A stretch of DNA of 64,000 nt from VXYL01 sp965199875 (GCA_965199875.1 OZ241346.1:2852001-2916000); one strand, 5' to 3'; counted from the stretch's first letter, positions 16,048-27,536 are shown. A program made the numbers and translations. Notes: generated from the letters alone by a model not told the origin.

Positions 16048-17187
16048 ATGACTCCGAAACGCGATCCTTCCACGGCGTTGCAGATCGGCTTTGTCGCGCT
16101 GCTGGCCGTCTGCTGCGCCCAAGCGGTCTGGTGGATCGCCGACCAGGTCGACTTGGCGAACGAAGACCGCAACCGGGTCGCGCTCATCTACCAGGCGGAC
16201 GCCGAGGTGCTTGCGGAACTGCTGCGCGCGGCGCGCGAGGCGCAGGCGGATGTCGATTCCCTGGCAGCGCGGCTGCAGGCGCGGATGCCGCATGTTGCCA
16301 TCGACGACGCCGGCAACGTCGAAGTGCGCCCGGAAGCTCTGCTCGCGCTGGCCGACGAAGCGGCTTCGCGCATCAACCGCTACGCCTGGGAAGGCGCCTT
16401 CTTTCTGCTTGTGCTGATGGGCGGCATGGCGTTTCTCGTGCGCGCCATCCGCAACGATGCCCGCTTGCGGCGGCGCCAGCAGAACTTTCTCGCCACGGTG
16501 TCCCACGAGTTCAAGAGCCCGCTCGCCAGCATGAGGCTGTCCGCGGAAACGCTGGCGCTGCGCGCCGCGGATGCCGAGAGCCGTCGTCTGGGGCAGCGGA
16601 TGATCGAAGACGGCGACCGGCTGCTGAACATGGTGGACAATCTGCTGGACACGGTGCGCATCGAGGAAGGACGGGTGGAGCTGCGCCGGGCGCCCATCCG
16701 CCTTGCCGCCGTGGTGGAAGCGGCGTGTTCTCGACTTGCCGACGAAGCCGGCGCGAACCACGTCGAGATCGCGGTGGACATCGCCGCAGACATCCTCGTC
16801 GGCGGCGACCGTCTGGTGGTCGAAACGGTGCTGCGCAACCTGCTCGACAACGCCCTCAAGGCCTGCATCGGCGGTTCCGGCAGCAGCATCTCGGTTTCCG
16901 CCGAACTGGTAAAAACGCCAGCAGCAGGGGCTAGGGCGAAAGCCAGGAAGGCCCACCCGTCCGTGACGGTGACGATTGCCGACGACGGCGCGGGATTCCC
17001 GCCGGCGGACGCCAAGGTCATCTTCGACAAGTTCTATCGCGCTCCGCATTCGCGGACGCCCGGCACCGGCCTTGGCCTGTACATCGTCGGCCGGCTGGTG
17101 GCGCTGTCCGGCGCCAGCGTCTCGGCGGCCAGCGACGGCCCCGGCAAGGGAGCGACGCTGACGCTCACTTGGCCCTTGGCACCTTGA
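16048..17187 (+). CDS. sensor histidine kinase, orphan
   Basis: A 379-residue membrane kinase. Helix 1 is about residues 11-31 and helix 2 about 117-135, enclosing a small periplasmic sensor of roughly 85 residues with an Ala/Glu-rich helix. The H-box VSHEFKSPLASMRLSAETL places the phosphorylated His at 153. The ATPase domain follows with the N-box NLLDNALKA, the G1 box DDGAGFPPAD, an F-box-like FDKFYRA and the G2 box GTGLGLYIVG. An AGGAG site lies 12 bases before the ATG. No response regulator is adjacent, so its partner must lie elsewhere. The signal is unknown. Confidence 0.85.
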   Translation: MTPKRDPSTALQIGFVALLAVCCAQAVWWIADQVDLANEDRNRVALIYQADAEVLAELLRAAREAQADVDSLAARLQARMPHVAIDDAGNVEVRPEALLALADEAASRINRYAWEGAFFLLVLMGGMAFLVRAIRNDARLRRRQQNFLATVSHEFKSPLASMRLSAETLALRAADAESRRLGQRMIEDGDRLLNMVDNLLDTVRIEEGRVELRRAPIRLAAVVEAACSRLADEAGANHVEIAVDIAADILVGGDRLVVETVLRNLLDNALKACIGGSGSSISVSAELVKTPAAGARAKARKAHPSVTVTIADDGAGFPPADAKVIFDKFYRAPHSRTPGTGLGLYIVGRLVALSGASVSAASDGPGKGATLTLTWPLAP

Positions 17188-17437
17188 ACGGCGGGTGTGC
17201 GACACCGTAGGTCCGTCGTGCCGCTCGCGGATTGGGCGCTGGCGGCGTGAATGTCGTCGCGGCAACAGCAGCAGGCCGGAACCGTAGCCGGGGAATCGCG
17301 AGGGATCGCAAGAGAAGCCGTGCGTCACCTCTGGCAATCGTCCTTGCAAGTGGCGTGCGGGAGTACTGGCTGTTCGAGATCATCTCGCTTGGCTGCGCCG
17401 CCTTCCGATCTGGCTGATTGTGTGCATCCGCGCCCCT

Positions 17438-17463
17438 CAAGTACGCTGTCGTTCTTGTACTTG
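17438..17463. promoter_or_regulatory. inverted repeat upstream of metallophosphoesterase
   Basis: CAAGTAC (17438-17444) and GTACTTG (17457-17463) form a perfect 7-bp inverted repeat with a 12-base centre, ending 17 bases before the next ATG. It could be an operator or an mRNA hairpin. The rest of the 293-base gap from 17188 to 17480 shows no gene that I can support. Confidence 0.35.
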
Positions 17464-17480
17464 GAACCTCCGCCGACGCG

Positions 17481-18233
17481 ATGCCGAACTTCGATGCCCA
17501 CGCCTTGAAGTCGCTCTACGAAGCGCAGCTGGAAGCCGACTGCGCATCGGGCGGCGGCAATTCGCGCCACGGTCGGCATACGTTTCGCGCCATGTTGAAG
17601 GCATCGGCGCGGCTTCCGGCGGTGCGGCTTGCGGACATCGACGAGGACGGCACCTGGTTCTGGTCGGATTTGCACCTTGGCCACGACAACATCATTCGCT
17701 ACGCCAGTCGTCCGTTCGCGGATGCCGAGGAAATGGACGAGCGGTTGTACGCCAACTGGCGGGCCACCGTTGGCGCGGACGACACGCTGATATTCGTCGG
17801 CGACGTGGCGATGCGCGATGCCGTCGGCGAACACACCTGGCGGCGCGTGCGCGGCGCTCGCGGCAAAACCAAGCACCTGGTGTTCGGCAACCACGATCTC
17901 ACCGCCAGCGGCAATCTGCGCGTCGACGGATTCGACGGCATCTTTGCCGCCCTGTGCATCGACGGCAGCCCGCCGCTCCTGTGTACGCACATGCCGCTGC
18001 GGGAAGTGCCGGCTGGCTGCGTGAACGTGCATGGCCACACCCACGACGAGACGCCGCGCCGTTCCGCGCACGTCAACGTCTCCGTGGAGCAGTTGAACTA
18101 TCGGCCGGTGGCGCTGGCGGCAATTCGCGCGTTGGCGCGGGAACTGGCTGCCGGGCGCTATCCCGACGGCGCCACGACGTTGCAGCGAGTGGCCGCGGTC
18201 ATGGGAGTTCCGGCGGCTGCCGCTGCTTCTTGA
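17481..18233 (+). CDS. calcineurin-like metallophosphoesterase
   Basis: A 250-residue binuclear-metal phosphoesterase. The motif series is complete: D63-x-H65 in SDLHLGHDNI, D108 in VGDVAM, N137-H138 in FGNHD, His in CTHMPL, and HGHTH near residue 190. The family hydrolyses phosphomono- or diesters (nucleotides, protein phosphates); this variant resembles the small bacterial group with a WFxSDxHxGHxN opening. I chose ATG 17481. An upstream TTG in frame would add 21 poorly conserved residues. The last 35 bases overlap arfB on the other strand, so the two 3' ends converge. Confidence 0.85.
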   Translation: MPNFDAHALKSLYEAQLEADCASGGGNSRHGRHTFRAMLKASARLPAVRLADIDEDGTWFWSDLHLGHDNIIRYASRPFADAEEMDERLYANWRATVGADDTLIFVGDVAMRDAVGEHTWRRVRGARGKTKHLVFGNHDLTASGNLRVDGFDGIFAALCIDGSPPLLCTHMPLREVPAGCVNVHGHTHDETPRRSAHVNVSVEQLNYRPVALAAIRALARELAAGRYPDGATTLQRVAAVMGVPAAAAAS

Positions 18234-18618
18234 CTTCGCTGCGGCGGCGCTTCTGCTCGCGCCGCCTGGCCAAATGCGCCGGTGGCGGGCGGCTTGCGAT
18301 TCGTTGCTTCGGCACCCGCTTTGCCGCTTCGATCAGCGCGCCAAGCCGCTGCAGCGCTTCGGCGCGGTTGCGCCCCTGGGTGCGGTGGCTGTCCGCGAAC
18401 AGACGGATCTCTCCGCTGCTGGTCAGTCTGCTGGCGGCCAGGCCTTCCAGGCGTCGGCGCAGCGCGTCGTCCAGCCCGGCTTGCGCCAGATTCAGCCGGC
18501 ACTCCACGGCGGTGGACACCTTGTTGACGTTCTGGCCGCCCGGCCCGGTGGCGCGCACGAACTTCCAAGCGAGCGCGGATTCCGGTATCTCGACGCCGCC
18601 AATGTCGATGGTTGGCAT
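18199..18618 (-). CDS. arfB: alternative ribosome-rescue factor ArfB (peptidyl-tRNA hydrolase)
   Basis: A 139-residue release-factor-like protein (YaeJ family). GGQ is at residues 27-29 in RATGPGGQNVNKVST, the same position as in E. coli ArfB. The protein lacks the stop-codon-reading domains of RF1/RF2. It carries the Lys/Arg-rich C-terminal tail (RREQKRRRSEVKKQRQ) that enters the empty mRNA channel of stalled ribosomes. The start ATG 18618 gives the family's standard N-terminus. Confidence 0.92.
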   Translation of the reverse strand: MPTIDIGGVEIPESALAWKFVRATGPGGQNVNKVSTAVECRLNLAQAGLDDALRRRLEGLAASRLTSSGEIRLFADSHRTQGRNRAEALQRLGALIEAAKRVPKQRIASRPPPAHLARRREQKRRRSEVKKQRQPPELP

Positions 18619-18726
18619 GAGCGAACTGTAGCGCAAGAGCACCGATTTCGCGTGTTGCCGGGTGGTTTAGGTAGTCGGCGTGTATCCGTATACTACGCAC
18701 AACGCTTGAACAGGTAACCACCACTC

Positions 18727-19341
18727 ATGGCCGACGACAACGAAGCCCGACTCTACGAGGCGTTCAAGAATGTCACCGAGGTTCTTCTGCCCTTGGACCA
18801 GGCAATCCGCCAGCGCGCGTACAACGCCGTGGGCGCCTTCTTCGGCTATGCCGACGGCGGCGTTCCCAGCGCACCGCCGGCGGCAGCCGCGAAAGACAGC
18901 CCCGCCGCCAAACGCAGTCCGGCGAAGCAGAAGCCCCGCGCCCCCCGCGCCACCACGAGCGCTGCCGCTGCCAGCGCGCAAGCCGCGCTGTCGCCGAAGG
19001 CGTTTCTGGAGCAGAAGCAGCCCAAGACGGACGTCGAACGGGTAGCCTGTTTCGCCTACTACCTGGCCCGCCACCGAAGCACGTCTCGTTTCAAGACGGC
19101 GGAGATCACCGCCCTCAACGAGGAAGCGGGGCGCCCCGGCTTCGCCAACGCGGCCAGCGCGGTCAACAACGCGGCGCGAGCGGGATTCCTGTCCACGGCT
19201 TCCCGGGGCCTGAAGCAACTGAGCGCTCAAGGCGGGAAGTACGTCGATACTCTGCCGGACCAGGCCGCCGCCAAGGAACAGATGCGCAAGAGCAAGGCGC
19301 GGCGCGGGAAGCGCAAGACCGAAGCGTCCGACAGCGGCTAA
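18727..19341 (+). CDS. unknown basic protein with possible winged-helix C-terminal domain
   Basis: A 204-residue protein that I cannot name. Residues 1-45 form an amphipathic helical segment (ARLYEAFKNVTEVLLPLDQ). Residues 46-95 are a low-complexity Ala/Pro/Lys linker. Residues about 98-185 form a compact domain (DVERVACFAYYLARHR, FKTAEITALNEEAGRPGF, GLKQLSAQGGKYVDTLPD) whose helix-helix-strand pattern is compatible with a winged helix. The tail KSKARRGKRK is strongly basic. Nucleic-acid binding is plausible. A possible TATACT hexamer lies at 18689-18694. It faces the 3' end of aceE. Confidence 0.6.
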   Translation: MADDNEARLYEAFKNVTEVLLPLDQAIRQRAYNAVGAFFGYADGGVPSAPPAAAAKDSPAAKRSPAKQKPRAPRATTSAAAASAQAALSPKAFLEQKQPKTDVERVACFAYYLARHRSTSRFKTAEITALNEEAGRPGFANAASAVNNAARAGFLSTASRGLKQLSAQGGKYVDTLPDQAAAKEQMRKSKARRGKRKTEASDSG

Positions 19342-19349
19342 GGCCAGGT

Positions 19350-19365
19350 GCGCCCTGCGGGGCGC
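19350..19365. terminator. short hairpin between convergent genes
   Basis: GCGCCC-TGCG-GGGCGC makes a perfect 6-bp stem with a tetraloop, placed between the stop of the basic protein (plus strand) and the stop of aceE (minus strand). It could serve both directions. There is no U-tract, so it is a weak terminator candidate. Confidence 0.35.
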
Positions 19366-19419
19366 GTTCCTCGCTCAGCTCCGGGTCGCTCATCCGCTCG
19401 GGCTCGCGCATCGAGGGGA

Positions 19420-22083
<2,664 letters not shown>

Positions 22084-22337
22084 CGTGGCCTCCTTGGGTT
22101 TGCCCGCTAGCGAGAATACCCAGAACGAGTGCGTTGTGGTATGCGCGTCTGCACGTCCTGGGCCGGTGAAGTCGGCTTGCGCACACGTCGAAGCGAACGA
22201 CGTTGCGCTCCGCCTCGCTGAGTTCCAGACGCGCCGGTTCGTCATGCCGGCGGTGTTGTCGGCGTAGCGCTCTTGCCGAACCGCGGCGGGCGGGAGAGAA
22301 GTGGCGCGTGCCGTGCGTGGCCAGAGGCGGACGTAGG

Positions 22338-23093
22338 CTATTGCGACCTGTCCGCAGTGCCGAACACCGCGAGCGCTGCTTCGTACTGATCCGCGTAGAA
22401 AGCGCCGTCCTTGCCCATGCCGCGCAGCTTGTCGCTCACCTCGGCAAGCTGCTGCGCTGCTGGTTCGCCAGCGAGAATGTCGGCGACGTGGATCCAACCT
22501 TGCGCCATTTGCACGGCACTTTCGATAGCCGCCTCGGCGCCGAGGTCTCGGCTGGTTGCGAACGCATCCGCCGCCTCGGCGTAGCTGCCAGCGGCCAGCA
22601 GGTGGGCGCCAAGCACCCAGTAGCCGTTGCGTCGGCGCTCCGGCCCCAGGCCCAGCTTCGAGGCGAGGTCGATGTTCATTCGCGCCGCTTGCAGGCCCAG
22701 CCGCCGATGCGCTTCGCCAACCGCGCCGACCTCGCCCGGCCCCCAGCCAATCCAGGTGTTGGCCGCCAGGTTGTAGGTCATCGGCACCGCCGCGCCGTGG
22801 TACTCCGTCGCTTGCTCGGGATGGCGTTCGGCCAAGGCCAGGGCGTGCTGAATGGCGAGCTTCAGCAGATAGACGTAGCTGTCCAGATCGTCGATGCCGC
22901 GATTGAACCCCTTGCTGAGCATGTAGTTCGCCATGCTCAGCCCGGCTGGCGACGCTTGTGCCAGCGGTTCGGCCAGCATCGCATCGACCGTCGCCCGCAG
23001 CCGGGCCTGTCGCGCGGAATCGTCGGCTGCTGCCACGCTTGCGTTCATCGCCAGGCCCGCGCTCGCCACCAAGAGAGCCGCGCGGTACGTCAC
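22338..23093 (-). CDS. exported protein of unknown function, possibly TPR-like
   Basis: A 251-residue protein. A Sec signal is visible (MTYRAALLVASAGLAMNASVAAAD, read as a basic start, a hydrophobic core and an Ala-x-Ala-like end). The mature part is helical with Ala/Leu/Tyr patterns resembling tetratrico repeats (YWVLGAHLLAAGSYAEAADAF), but no repeat array is strict. The GTG start at 23093 overlaps the stop of the preceding SDR gene (GTGA), so translation is coupled. Its role is unknown, and the link to the SDR may reflect a shared pathway. Confidence 0.6.
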   Translation of the reverse strand: MTYRAALLVASAGLAMNASVAAADDSARQARLRATVDAMLAEPLAQASPAGLSMANYMLSKGFNRGIDDLDSYVYLLKLAIQHALALAERHPEQATEYHGAAVPMTYNLAANTWIGWGPGEVGAVGEAHRRLGLQAARMNIDLASKLGLGPERRRNGYWVLGAHLLAAGSYAEAADAFATSRDLGAEAAIESAVQMAQGWIHVADILAGEPAAQQLAEVSDKLRGMGKDGAFYADQYEAALAVFGTADRSQ

Positions 23094-23893
23094 AGTTTCG
23101 CCGCGACGCCGCCATCGACGTTGATGATCTCGCCGTTGACGAAGCGCGACTCGTCGCAGGCCAGAAACAGCACCAGATTGGCCACGTCTTCGGGGTAGCC
23201 CGGCCCTTGGACGATCTGCGCGAACTCGAACATGCGCTCGAAGACGTGGTGGCCGCCGTCGGGGTCGCCGGACGTGCCCCGGGTGGCGCCCGGGGTGAGA
23301 ATCTGCCCCGGACGCACGCAGTTGACGCGAATGTTGTGCCGGCCGCCGCTGCCCGCCATGTAGCGCGTCAACGCATCGACTCCGGCCTTGGCTGCGTAGT
23401 AGGAGCACGACGTGGTGCCGAACTCGTCCTGCATGCGCGAGCTGAAGCCGCGCTGGGCGGCCAGCGACGACATGTTCACGACGGCGCCGCCGCCGGCGGC
23501 GATCAGGTGCGGCCACACGGCGCGACTGACGTAGAAGGTGCCGGTGAGGTTGGTGTTGATGATCCGATGCCACTCCTCGTTCGACTCGTTGGGGAACTGG
23601 CTGCCGCCCCCGCCACCGGCATTGTTGAACAGCACGTGGATGGCGCCGTGAACCGACGCGGCCTTGTCGATGGCGCGGCGCACCGAGTCGTCGTCGCCCA
23701 CGTCGCAGGCGATGAAGTCGGCCTCGCCGCCTGCTTCGCGAATCGCTTCGGCCACGGCCTGGCCTTGCTCCTCACGACGCGCCAGCAGAATCACCTTGGC
23801 GCCTTCTGCGGCGAAAACGCGCCCAGTCGCTTCGCCAATGCCGCTGTTGCCGCCGGTGATGACCGCCACCTTGCCAGCCAGTCTGTCCGCCAT
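23090..23893 (-). CDS. short-chain dehydrogenase/reductase
   Basis: A 267-residue classical SDR. The NAD(P) motif TGGNSGIG is near residues 14-21, NNAG is present in FNNAGGGGG, and the catalytic Ser in NMSSLAAQ and Tyr-Lys in SYYAAKAG are intact. The end NGEIINVDGGVAAKL is family-typical. An AAGGAG site precedes ATG 23893. An acidic residue after the third strand is not evident (LARREEQ), so NADP preference is possible. The substrate is unknown. It is transcribed ahead of, and coupled to, the exported protein. Confidence 0.87.
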   Translation of the reverse strand: MADRLAGKVAVITGGNSGIGEATGRVFAAEGAKVILLARREEQGQAVAEAIREAGGEADFIACDVGDDDSVRRAIDKAASVHGAIHVLFNNAGGGGGSQFPNESNEEWHRIINTNLTGTFYVSRAVWPHLIAAGGGAVVNMSSLAAQRGFSSRMQDEFGTTSCSYYAAKAGVDALTRYMAGSGGRHNIRVNCVRPGQILTPGATRGTSGDPDGGHHVFERMFEFAQIVQGPGYPEDVANLVLFLACDESRFVNGEIINVDGGVAAKL

Positions 23894-24151
23894 CTCTGGT
23901 CTCCTTTCTGTTTGGTTGCCTTGGGCGGAATCGACGCTCCGCGAGTTGCCGTGCTCGATTCCTTGCCGTCGGAACGCCGGCGCCCGTTCGCGCCAGCCTT
24001 CGGTTCCATGCCGCGGCAGTATACGTCGGCGTTGAGGGTGGACTGCAAAAGGACGCTCGACGCCGGCGTCGTCGGTGCGCTGCGCCGAAATCGGCGGCGA
24101 GGGTTGGTATATTCCGCACCACCTTGCATACAGCGAGCCGCCGCCAGCCCC

Positions 24152-25240
24152 ATGAAGATCACCGCCATCACCCGCACTCCGCTGCGCATCGGCAAGAGCC
24201 TGCTGCGCATTCAGACGAACGCCGGCGTCGACGGCTGGGCGGAAGTCCCGGGGCGCAACAACGCCGTGTTCAACGCCTACTTGGAGGGCGCCATAGGCCC
24301 GGCGCTGATCGGCGAAGACCCGCGCTTGATCGGCCGCCACTGGGAGACCCTCGCGCTAGGTCGGGACGAACGCTTCTACAAGCTGCCGGGCTGGGTGGTT
24401 GGCGTCGTCGACGTGGCGCTTTGGGACTTGCTGGGCAAGGACACCGGCCTGCCGGTACACACGTTGATGGGCGGCGCTCGGCGCACCACCATTCCCTTGT
24501 ACTGGAGCACCGGTTCCGGTTGGCGAATGCAGCCCGAGGAAATGCTCGCCCTGGTGAGGGACGGCTGGGAACGCGGCTTTCGCGCCTTCAAGATACGCAT
24601 GGACTGGCGAGGCTGGCGCCAGGATGCCGATCCGCAGAAGGACTACCGGCTCTTCAAGCTCGCCCGCGAGTTTCTCTCCGGCGGCGAATACCTCGGCTTC
24701 GACGCCAACAACGGCTATTCGGTTTCCACCGCCATCCAGCAAGGCCGGCGCTTCGAGCAGCTCGGCATCGACCACTTCGAGGAGCCGATTCCGCACAACG
24801 ATCTGCCGGGCTTGAAGCAGGTTGCCGACGCCCTCGACGTGGCGGTTTCCGCCGGCGAGCAGGACGCCTTCCGCTGGTGGTTCCACCACCTGGTGCTGCT
24901 CGGCAATCCCGACATCCTGCAACCGGACATCCTGAGCGCCGGCGGCCCTTCCGAGGTGAAGCGCATCTTCGACCTCGCCACGACCTGGCACAAGCCGGTG
25001 ATGCCGCACAGCCCGCAGGCTGGCATCAACTCCATGGCCTCCCTGCACGTCTACGCGACGGTGCAGAACGCCGCCCGCCCGCACGAGTTCTCCATCGAGT
25101 TCTCCGGGCCGCTGGACGACGTCGCCGAACTCTACGGCGAGGGCGTGCTGCCGAAGAACGGCGCCATCGAACTTGGCGACAAGCCGGGTTTCGGCATCGA
25201 GTTGAACGAAGCCGCGCTATCGCGCTTGACGGAACGCTGA
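24152..25240 (+). CDS. mandelate racemase/muconate lactonizing enzyme family protein (acid-sugar dehydratase-like)
   Basis: A 362-residue enolase-superfamily protein. The catalytic and metal residues can be placed: K147-x-R149 in FKIRMDW, metal ligands D184 (FDANNGYS), E211 region (FEEPIP) and E236 (SAGEQDAF), and H286 in MPHSPQAG. This pattern matches the acid-sugar dehydratase and racemase groups, which abstract a proton next to a carboxylate. The Gfo/Idh/MocA dehydrogenase gene starts two bases after its stop, so the two probably act in one sugar-acid pathway. A TATATT hexamer (24108-24113) lies about 40 bases upstream and may be its -10 box. Confidence 0.82.
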   Translation: MKITAITRTPLRIGKSLLRIQTNAGVDGWAEVPGRNNAVFNAYLEGAIGPALIGEDPRLIGRHWETLALGRDERFYKLPGWVVGVVDVALWDLLGKDTGLPVHTLMGGARRTTIPLYWSTGSGWRMQPEEMLALVRDGWERGFRAFKIRMDWRGWRQDADPQKDYRLFKLAREFLSGGEYLGFDANNGYSVSTAIQQGRRFEQLGIDHFEEPIPHNDLPGLKQVADALDVAVSAGEQDAFRWWFHHLVLLGNPDILQPDILSAGGPSEVKRIFDLATTWHKPVMPHSPQAGINSMASLHVYATVQNAARPHEFSIEFSGPLDDVAELYGEGVLPKNGAIELGDKPGFGIELNEAALSRLTER

Positions 25241-25242
25241 CG

Positions 25243-26262
25243 GTGGCGCCAGCAACGGTCTCGCTGGCGCTGGTGGGCTGCGGCAACATCGCTCGCGCCC
25301 ACTGGCGCGGCATTCGCTACCACGCGCCGCGCATCGAGGTGACGGCGGTGGTCGATGGGGATCCTTCCCGGGCGCAGGCGATGGCGGAACGCACCGGCGC
25401 TGCCGCGTTCTCGTCCTTGGACGAAGCGCTGGAACGAGGAAACTTCGACGCGGTGGATCTGATGCTGCCGCACGATCTGCACGAATCGGCCGCGCTTGCG
25501 TCCTTCGCCGCCGGCAAGCACGTGGTGCTGGAGAAGCCGATGGCGACGGACGTCGCTAGCTGCAGCCGCATCCTGGATGCCGCGGCCAGGGCCCAAACGG
25601 TGTTCATGGTCGCCGAACAGGCGCAGTACTGGCCGGACGTGATCAAGGCCAGGGAGCTGATCGACGACGGCGCCATTGGCGAAGTGCTGATGGCGCAGGC
25701 GTGCTTCTACGATCCGCTGAATCTGCCCGAGGGCGAAGCAAGGCCGTGGCGCTTCGACCTGGCGCGCGCCGGCGGTGGCATCTGCATCGACGGCGGCGCC
25801 CACTGGATACGCCCGCTGCGCATGATGCTCGGCGAAGTCGACGAAGCCCTGGCCGCCACCGGCCGGCACATCGCCGGCATGGAGGGCGAGTCCTGGGCGC
25901 ACGCTCTGCTGCGCTTCAAGAGCGGCGTCGTCGCCTCCTTCAACGCCCTGCTGCACACCAGCGCCGTTGCTCCGAGCAACGACTTCCGCGTCACCGGCAC
26001 CCAGGGCGAGCTGGTGGTCGAACATGGACGCGAAGGCCGTCTGCGACTCTTCAACGCCCAGCATCCCGCTGGCGAGACGATCATGGAGGCGTACCCGGGC
26101 AAGGTGGACAGCTACGGCGTCGAACTGCACGACTTCAGCATGGCGGTGCTCGACGGCAAGACGCTGGCCGCGACGCCGGAGTTCTCGCTGGGCGAGTTGC
26201 GAACGGCGCTGGCGATGTACCGATCCGCGGCGACCAGGCGGTGGGAGAAGGTCTGGAGCTAG
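25243..26262 (+). CDS. Gfo/Idh/MocA family oxidoreductase
   Basis: A 339-residue NAD(P)-dependent dehydrogenase. The Rossmann motif is LALVGCGNIARAHWRG at the N-terminus. The family signature GKHVVLEKPMATD carries the catalytic Lys near residue 94. The C-terminal alpha/beta domain has AGGGICIDGGAHWIRPLRMMLG with the His expected in the active site. The GTG start at 25243 lies two bases after the upstream stop, so the pair is an operon. Such enzymes oxidise or reduce sugars, inositols or sugar acids. The substrate is presumably related to that of the enolase-superfamily partner. Confidence 0.83.
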   Translation: MAPATVSLALVGCGNIARAHWRGIRYHAPRIEVTAVVDGDPSRAQAMAERTGAAAFSSLDEALERGNFDAVDLMLPHDLHESAALASFAAGKHVVLEKPMATDVASCSRILDAAARAQTVFMVAEQAQYWPDVIKARELIDDGAIGEVLMAQACFYDPLNLPEGEARPWRFDLARAGGGICIDGGAHWIRPLRMMLGEVDEALAATGRHIAGMEGESWAHALLRFKSGVVASFNALLHTSAVAPSNDFRVTGTQGELVVEHGREGRLRLFNAQHPAGETIMEAYPGKVDSYGVELHDFSMAVLDGKTLAATPEFSLGELRTALAMYRSAATRRWEKVWS

Positions 26263-26323
26263 CAACGTCGGCTTCGCACAGATACCGACGAGGCAGCCAC
26301 TCTCGCTGAACGACGGGGGCGGG

Positions 26324-26351
26324 TTGCAATTCCCTTCAACTAGTCCACAAT
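26324..26351 (+). promoter_or_regulatory. candidate csrA promoter
   Basis: TTGCAA (26324-26329) and CACAAT (26346-26351) are spaced by 16 bp in a locally AT-rich patch about 150 bases before csrA. Each hexamer matches the sigma70 consensus at four positions. The remainder of the 239-base gap shows nothing else that I can support. Confidence 0.4.
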
Positions 26352-26501
26352 CAAGCTCGCCTGTCCGGTGCAAGGCCGCCGAATCGAGCGGTGCCGGGCA
26401 TGGCGTTGGCGGGGGCAAAAGGGGGCCCAAGCCAGCGCCGCTGCACACCGCTTCGGCGGCTGCCCAGGGCGCATTGGACAAGGATAGAAGGGAGATTCGG
26501 C

Positions 26502-26714
26502 ATGTTGATCCTAACGAGGCGCATGGGGGAAACCCTGACCATCGGCGACGAGATCACCGTCACCGTACTGGGCGTCAAAGGCAATCAGGTTCGAGTTGGA
26601 GTAAACGCCCCGCGCGAGCTCCCCGTGCATCGCGAGGAGGTCTACGAACGGATTCGCAAGGAGGAACGCGCCAACGGCAACGGCACTCGCGACGAAGGCT
26701 CGCGCAGCGTCTAG
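26502..26714 (+). CDS. csrA: carbon storage regulator CsrA
   Basis: A 70-residue RNA-binding dimer that binds GGA motifs in 5' leaders and controls translation. The canonical sequence MLILTRRMGETLTIGDE and the VNAPRELPVHREEVYERI segment, including the conserved basic residue near position 44, are intact. A GAAGGGAG ribosome site precedes the ATG. In many gammaproteobacteria csrA follows alaS and precedes a tRNA-Ser gene; neither neighbour is found here. Confidence 0.95.
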   Translation: MLILTRRMGETLTIGDEITVTVLGVKGNQVRVGVNAPRELPVHREEVYERIRKEERANGNGTRDEGSRSV

Positions 26715-26734
26715 CGTTTGGCAGACCCTCAGGT

Positions 26735-26776
26735 CGGCAGCCAGACCACTGCCGGCACAGGCCGTGCGAAGCACGG
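26735..26776 (+). terminator. two adjacent hairpins after csrA
   Basis: CGGCAG/CTGCCG (26735-26754, eight-base loop) and CCGTGC-GAA-GCACGG (26762-26776) follow the csrA stop by 20 and 47 bases. Neither is followed by a U-tract, so termination would be inefficient or need Rho. They may instead protect the 3' end. Confidence 0.35.
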
Positions 26777-27053
26777 GCGCGGCGGGCGTGTGCAACGCGC
26801 TCATCGAGCGGTCCGTGGCGTTCGGTGAAGTACGGGCGACACTCGGCGTGTCGGGCGGCTGAAAGACGCAGCGCGTCGTTGCCGCACGCGGCGGCGAGGT
26901 CCGTTCTCCTCGCTGGCGGGAGTGCTCGCCGGCCGCTTGGATCGAGGTGCGGCTTCGTGGGCCGCGCCGCGACGAGTTCGTTCATGCTCGACGCGTCTCG
27001 ACGATGCATGTTGAGCTAACATCGCGGGGTCGCAGAACGTCCAAGGCGGCTTT
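26777..27053. other. gene-free interval upstream of coaD
   Basis: Part of the 339-base gap between csrA and coaD. I see no gene or tRNA. The only structured element is ATGTT-GAGCT-AACAT (27008-27022), a 5-bp inverted repeat whose right part, TAACAT, could be a -10 box for coaD 31 bases downstream. Confidence 0.4.
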
Positions 27054-27536
27054 ATGGCCACCGTCGTCTATCCAGGCAGCTTCAACCCGATCACCTACGG
27101 TCATCGGGACATCGTCGAGCGGGCGCTGCGTCTGTTCGACAAGGTGGTGGTCGCCGTCGGCACCTCGGCAGACAAGGACCCGGCGACGCACTTGGCCACG
27201 CGCATCGATCTGTGCCGCCAAGCGCTTGCCGAGTTCGGCGAGCGGGTTGAAGTGGAGGGCTTCAACGTGCTGCTGGTCGAGTACATGCGCGCGAAGCAGT
27301 CGCGCTTCATCGTTCGCGGTCTGCGCACGATGTCCGACTTCGACTACGAGTACCAGATGATCGCCATGAACCAGACCCTCGATCCGGACTTGGAGTACGT
27401 GCTGCTGCCGACGTCTCGGCAGTGGTCCTTCCTGTCGTCCTCCCGGGTGCGGGAGATCGCTGGCCTCGGCGGCGACATTGCCGATTTCGTGCATCCTGCG
27501 GTGGCCGCCCACTACCGACGGCACGGCAGCGCTTGA
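27054..27536 (+). CDS. coaD: pantetheine-phosphate adenylyltransferase
   Basis: A 160-residue nucleotidyltransferase that makes dephospho-CoA from 4'-phosphopantetheine and ATP. The T/HxGH motif is T14-Y-G-H17 in PGSFNPITYGHRDI. The second signature, SSSRVREIAGLGG, is near residue 128. The substrate region RGLRTMSDFDYEYQM is also present. The size matches the family (about 160). AAGG precedes the ATG. The Uma2 gene starts four bases after the stop. Confidence 0.95.
   Translation: MATVVYPGSFNPITYGHRDIVERALRLFDKVVVAVGTSADKDPATHLATRIDLCRQALAEFGERVEVEGFNVLLVEYMRAKQSRFIVRGLRTMSDFDYEYQMIAMNQTLDPDLEYVLLPTSRQWSFLSSSRVREIAGLGGDIADFVHPAVAAHYRRHGSA

Noticed and set aside
17188..17437. Possible short genes in the gap after the histidine kinase, including a response-regulator fragment
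   Set aside because: Short frames here lack receiver-domain residues, ribosome sites and any family likeness.
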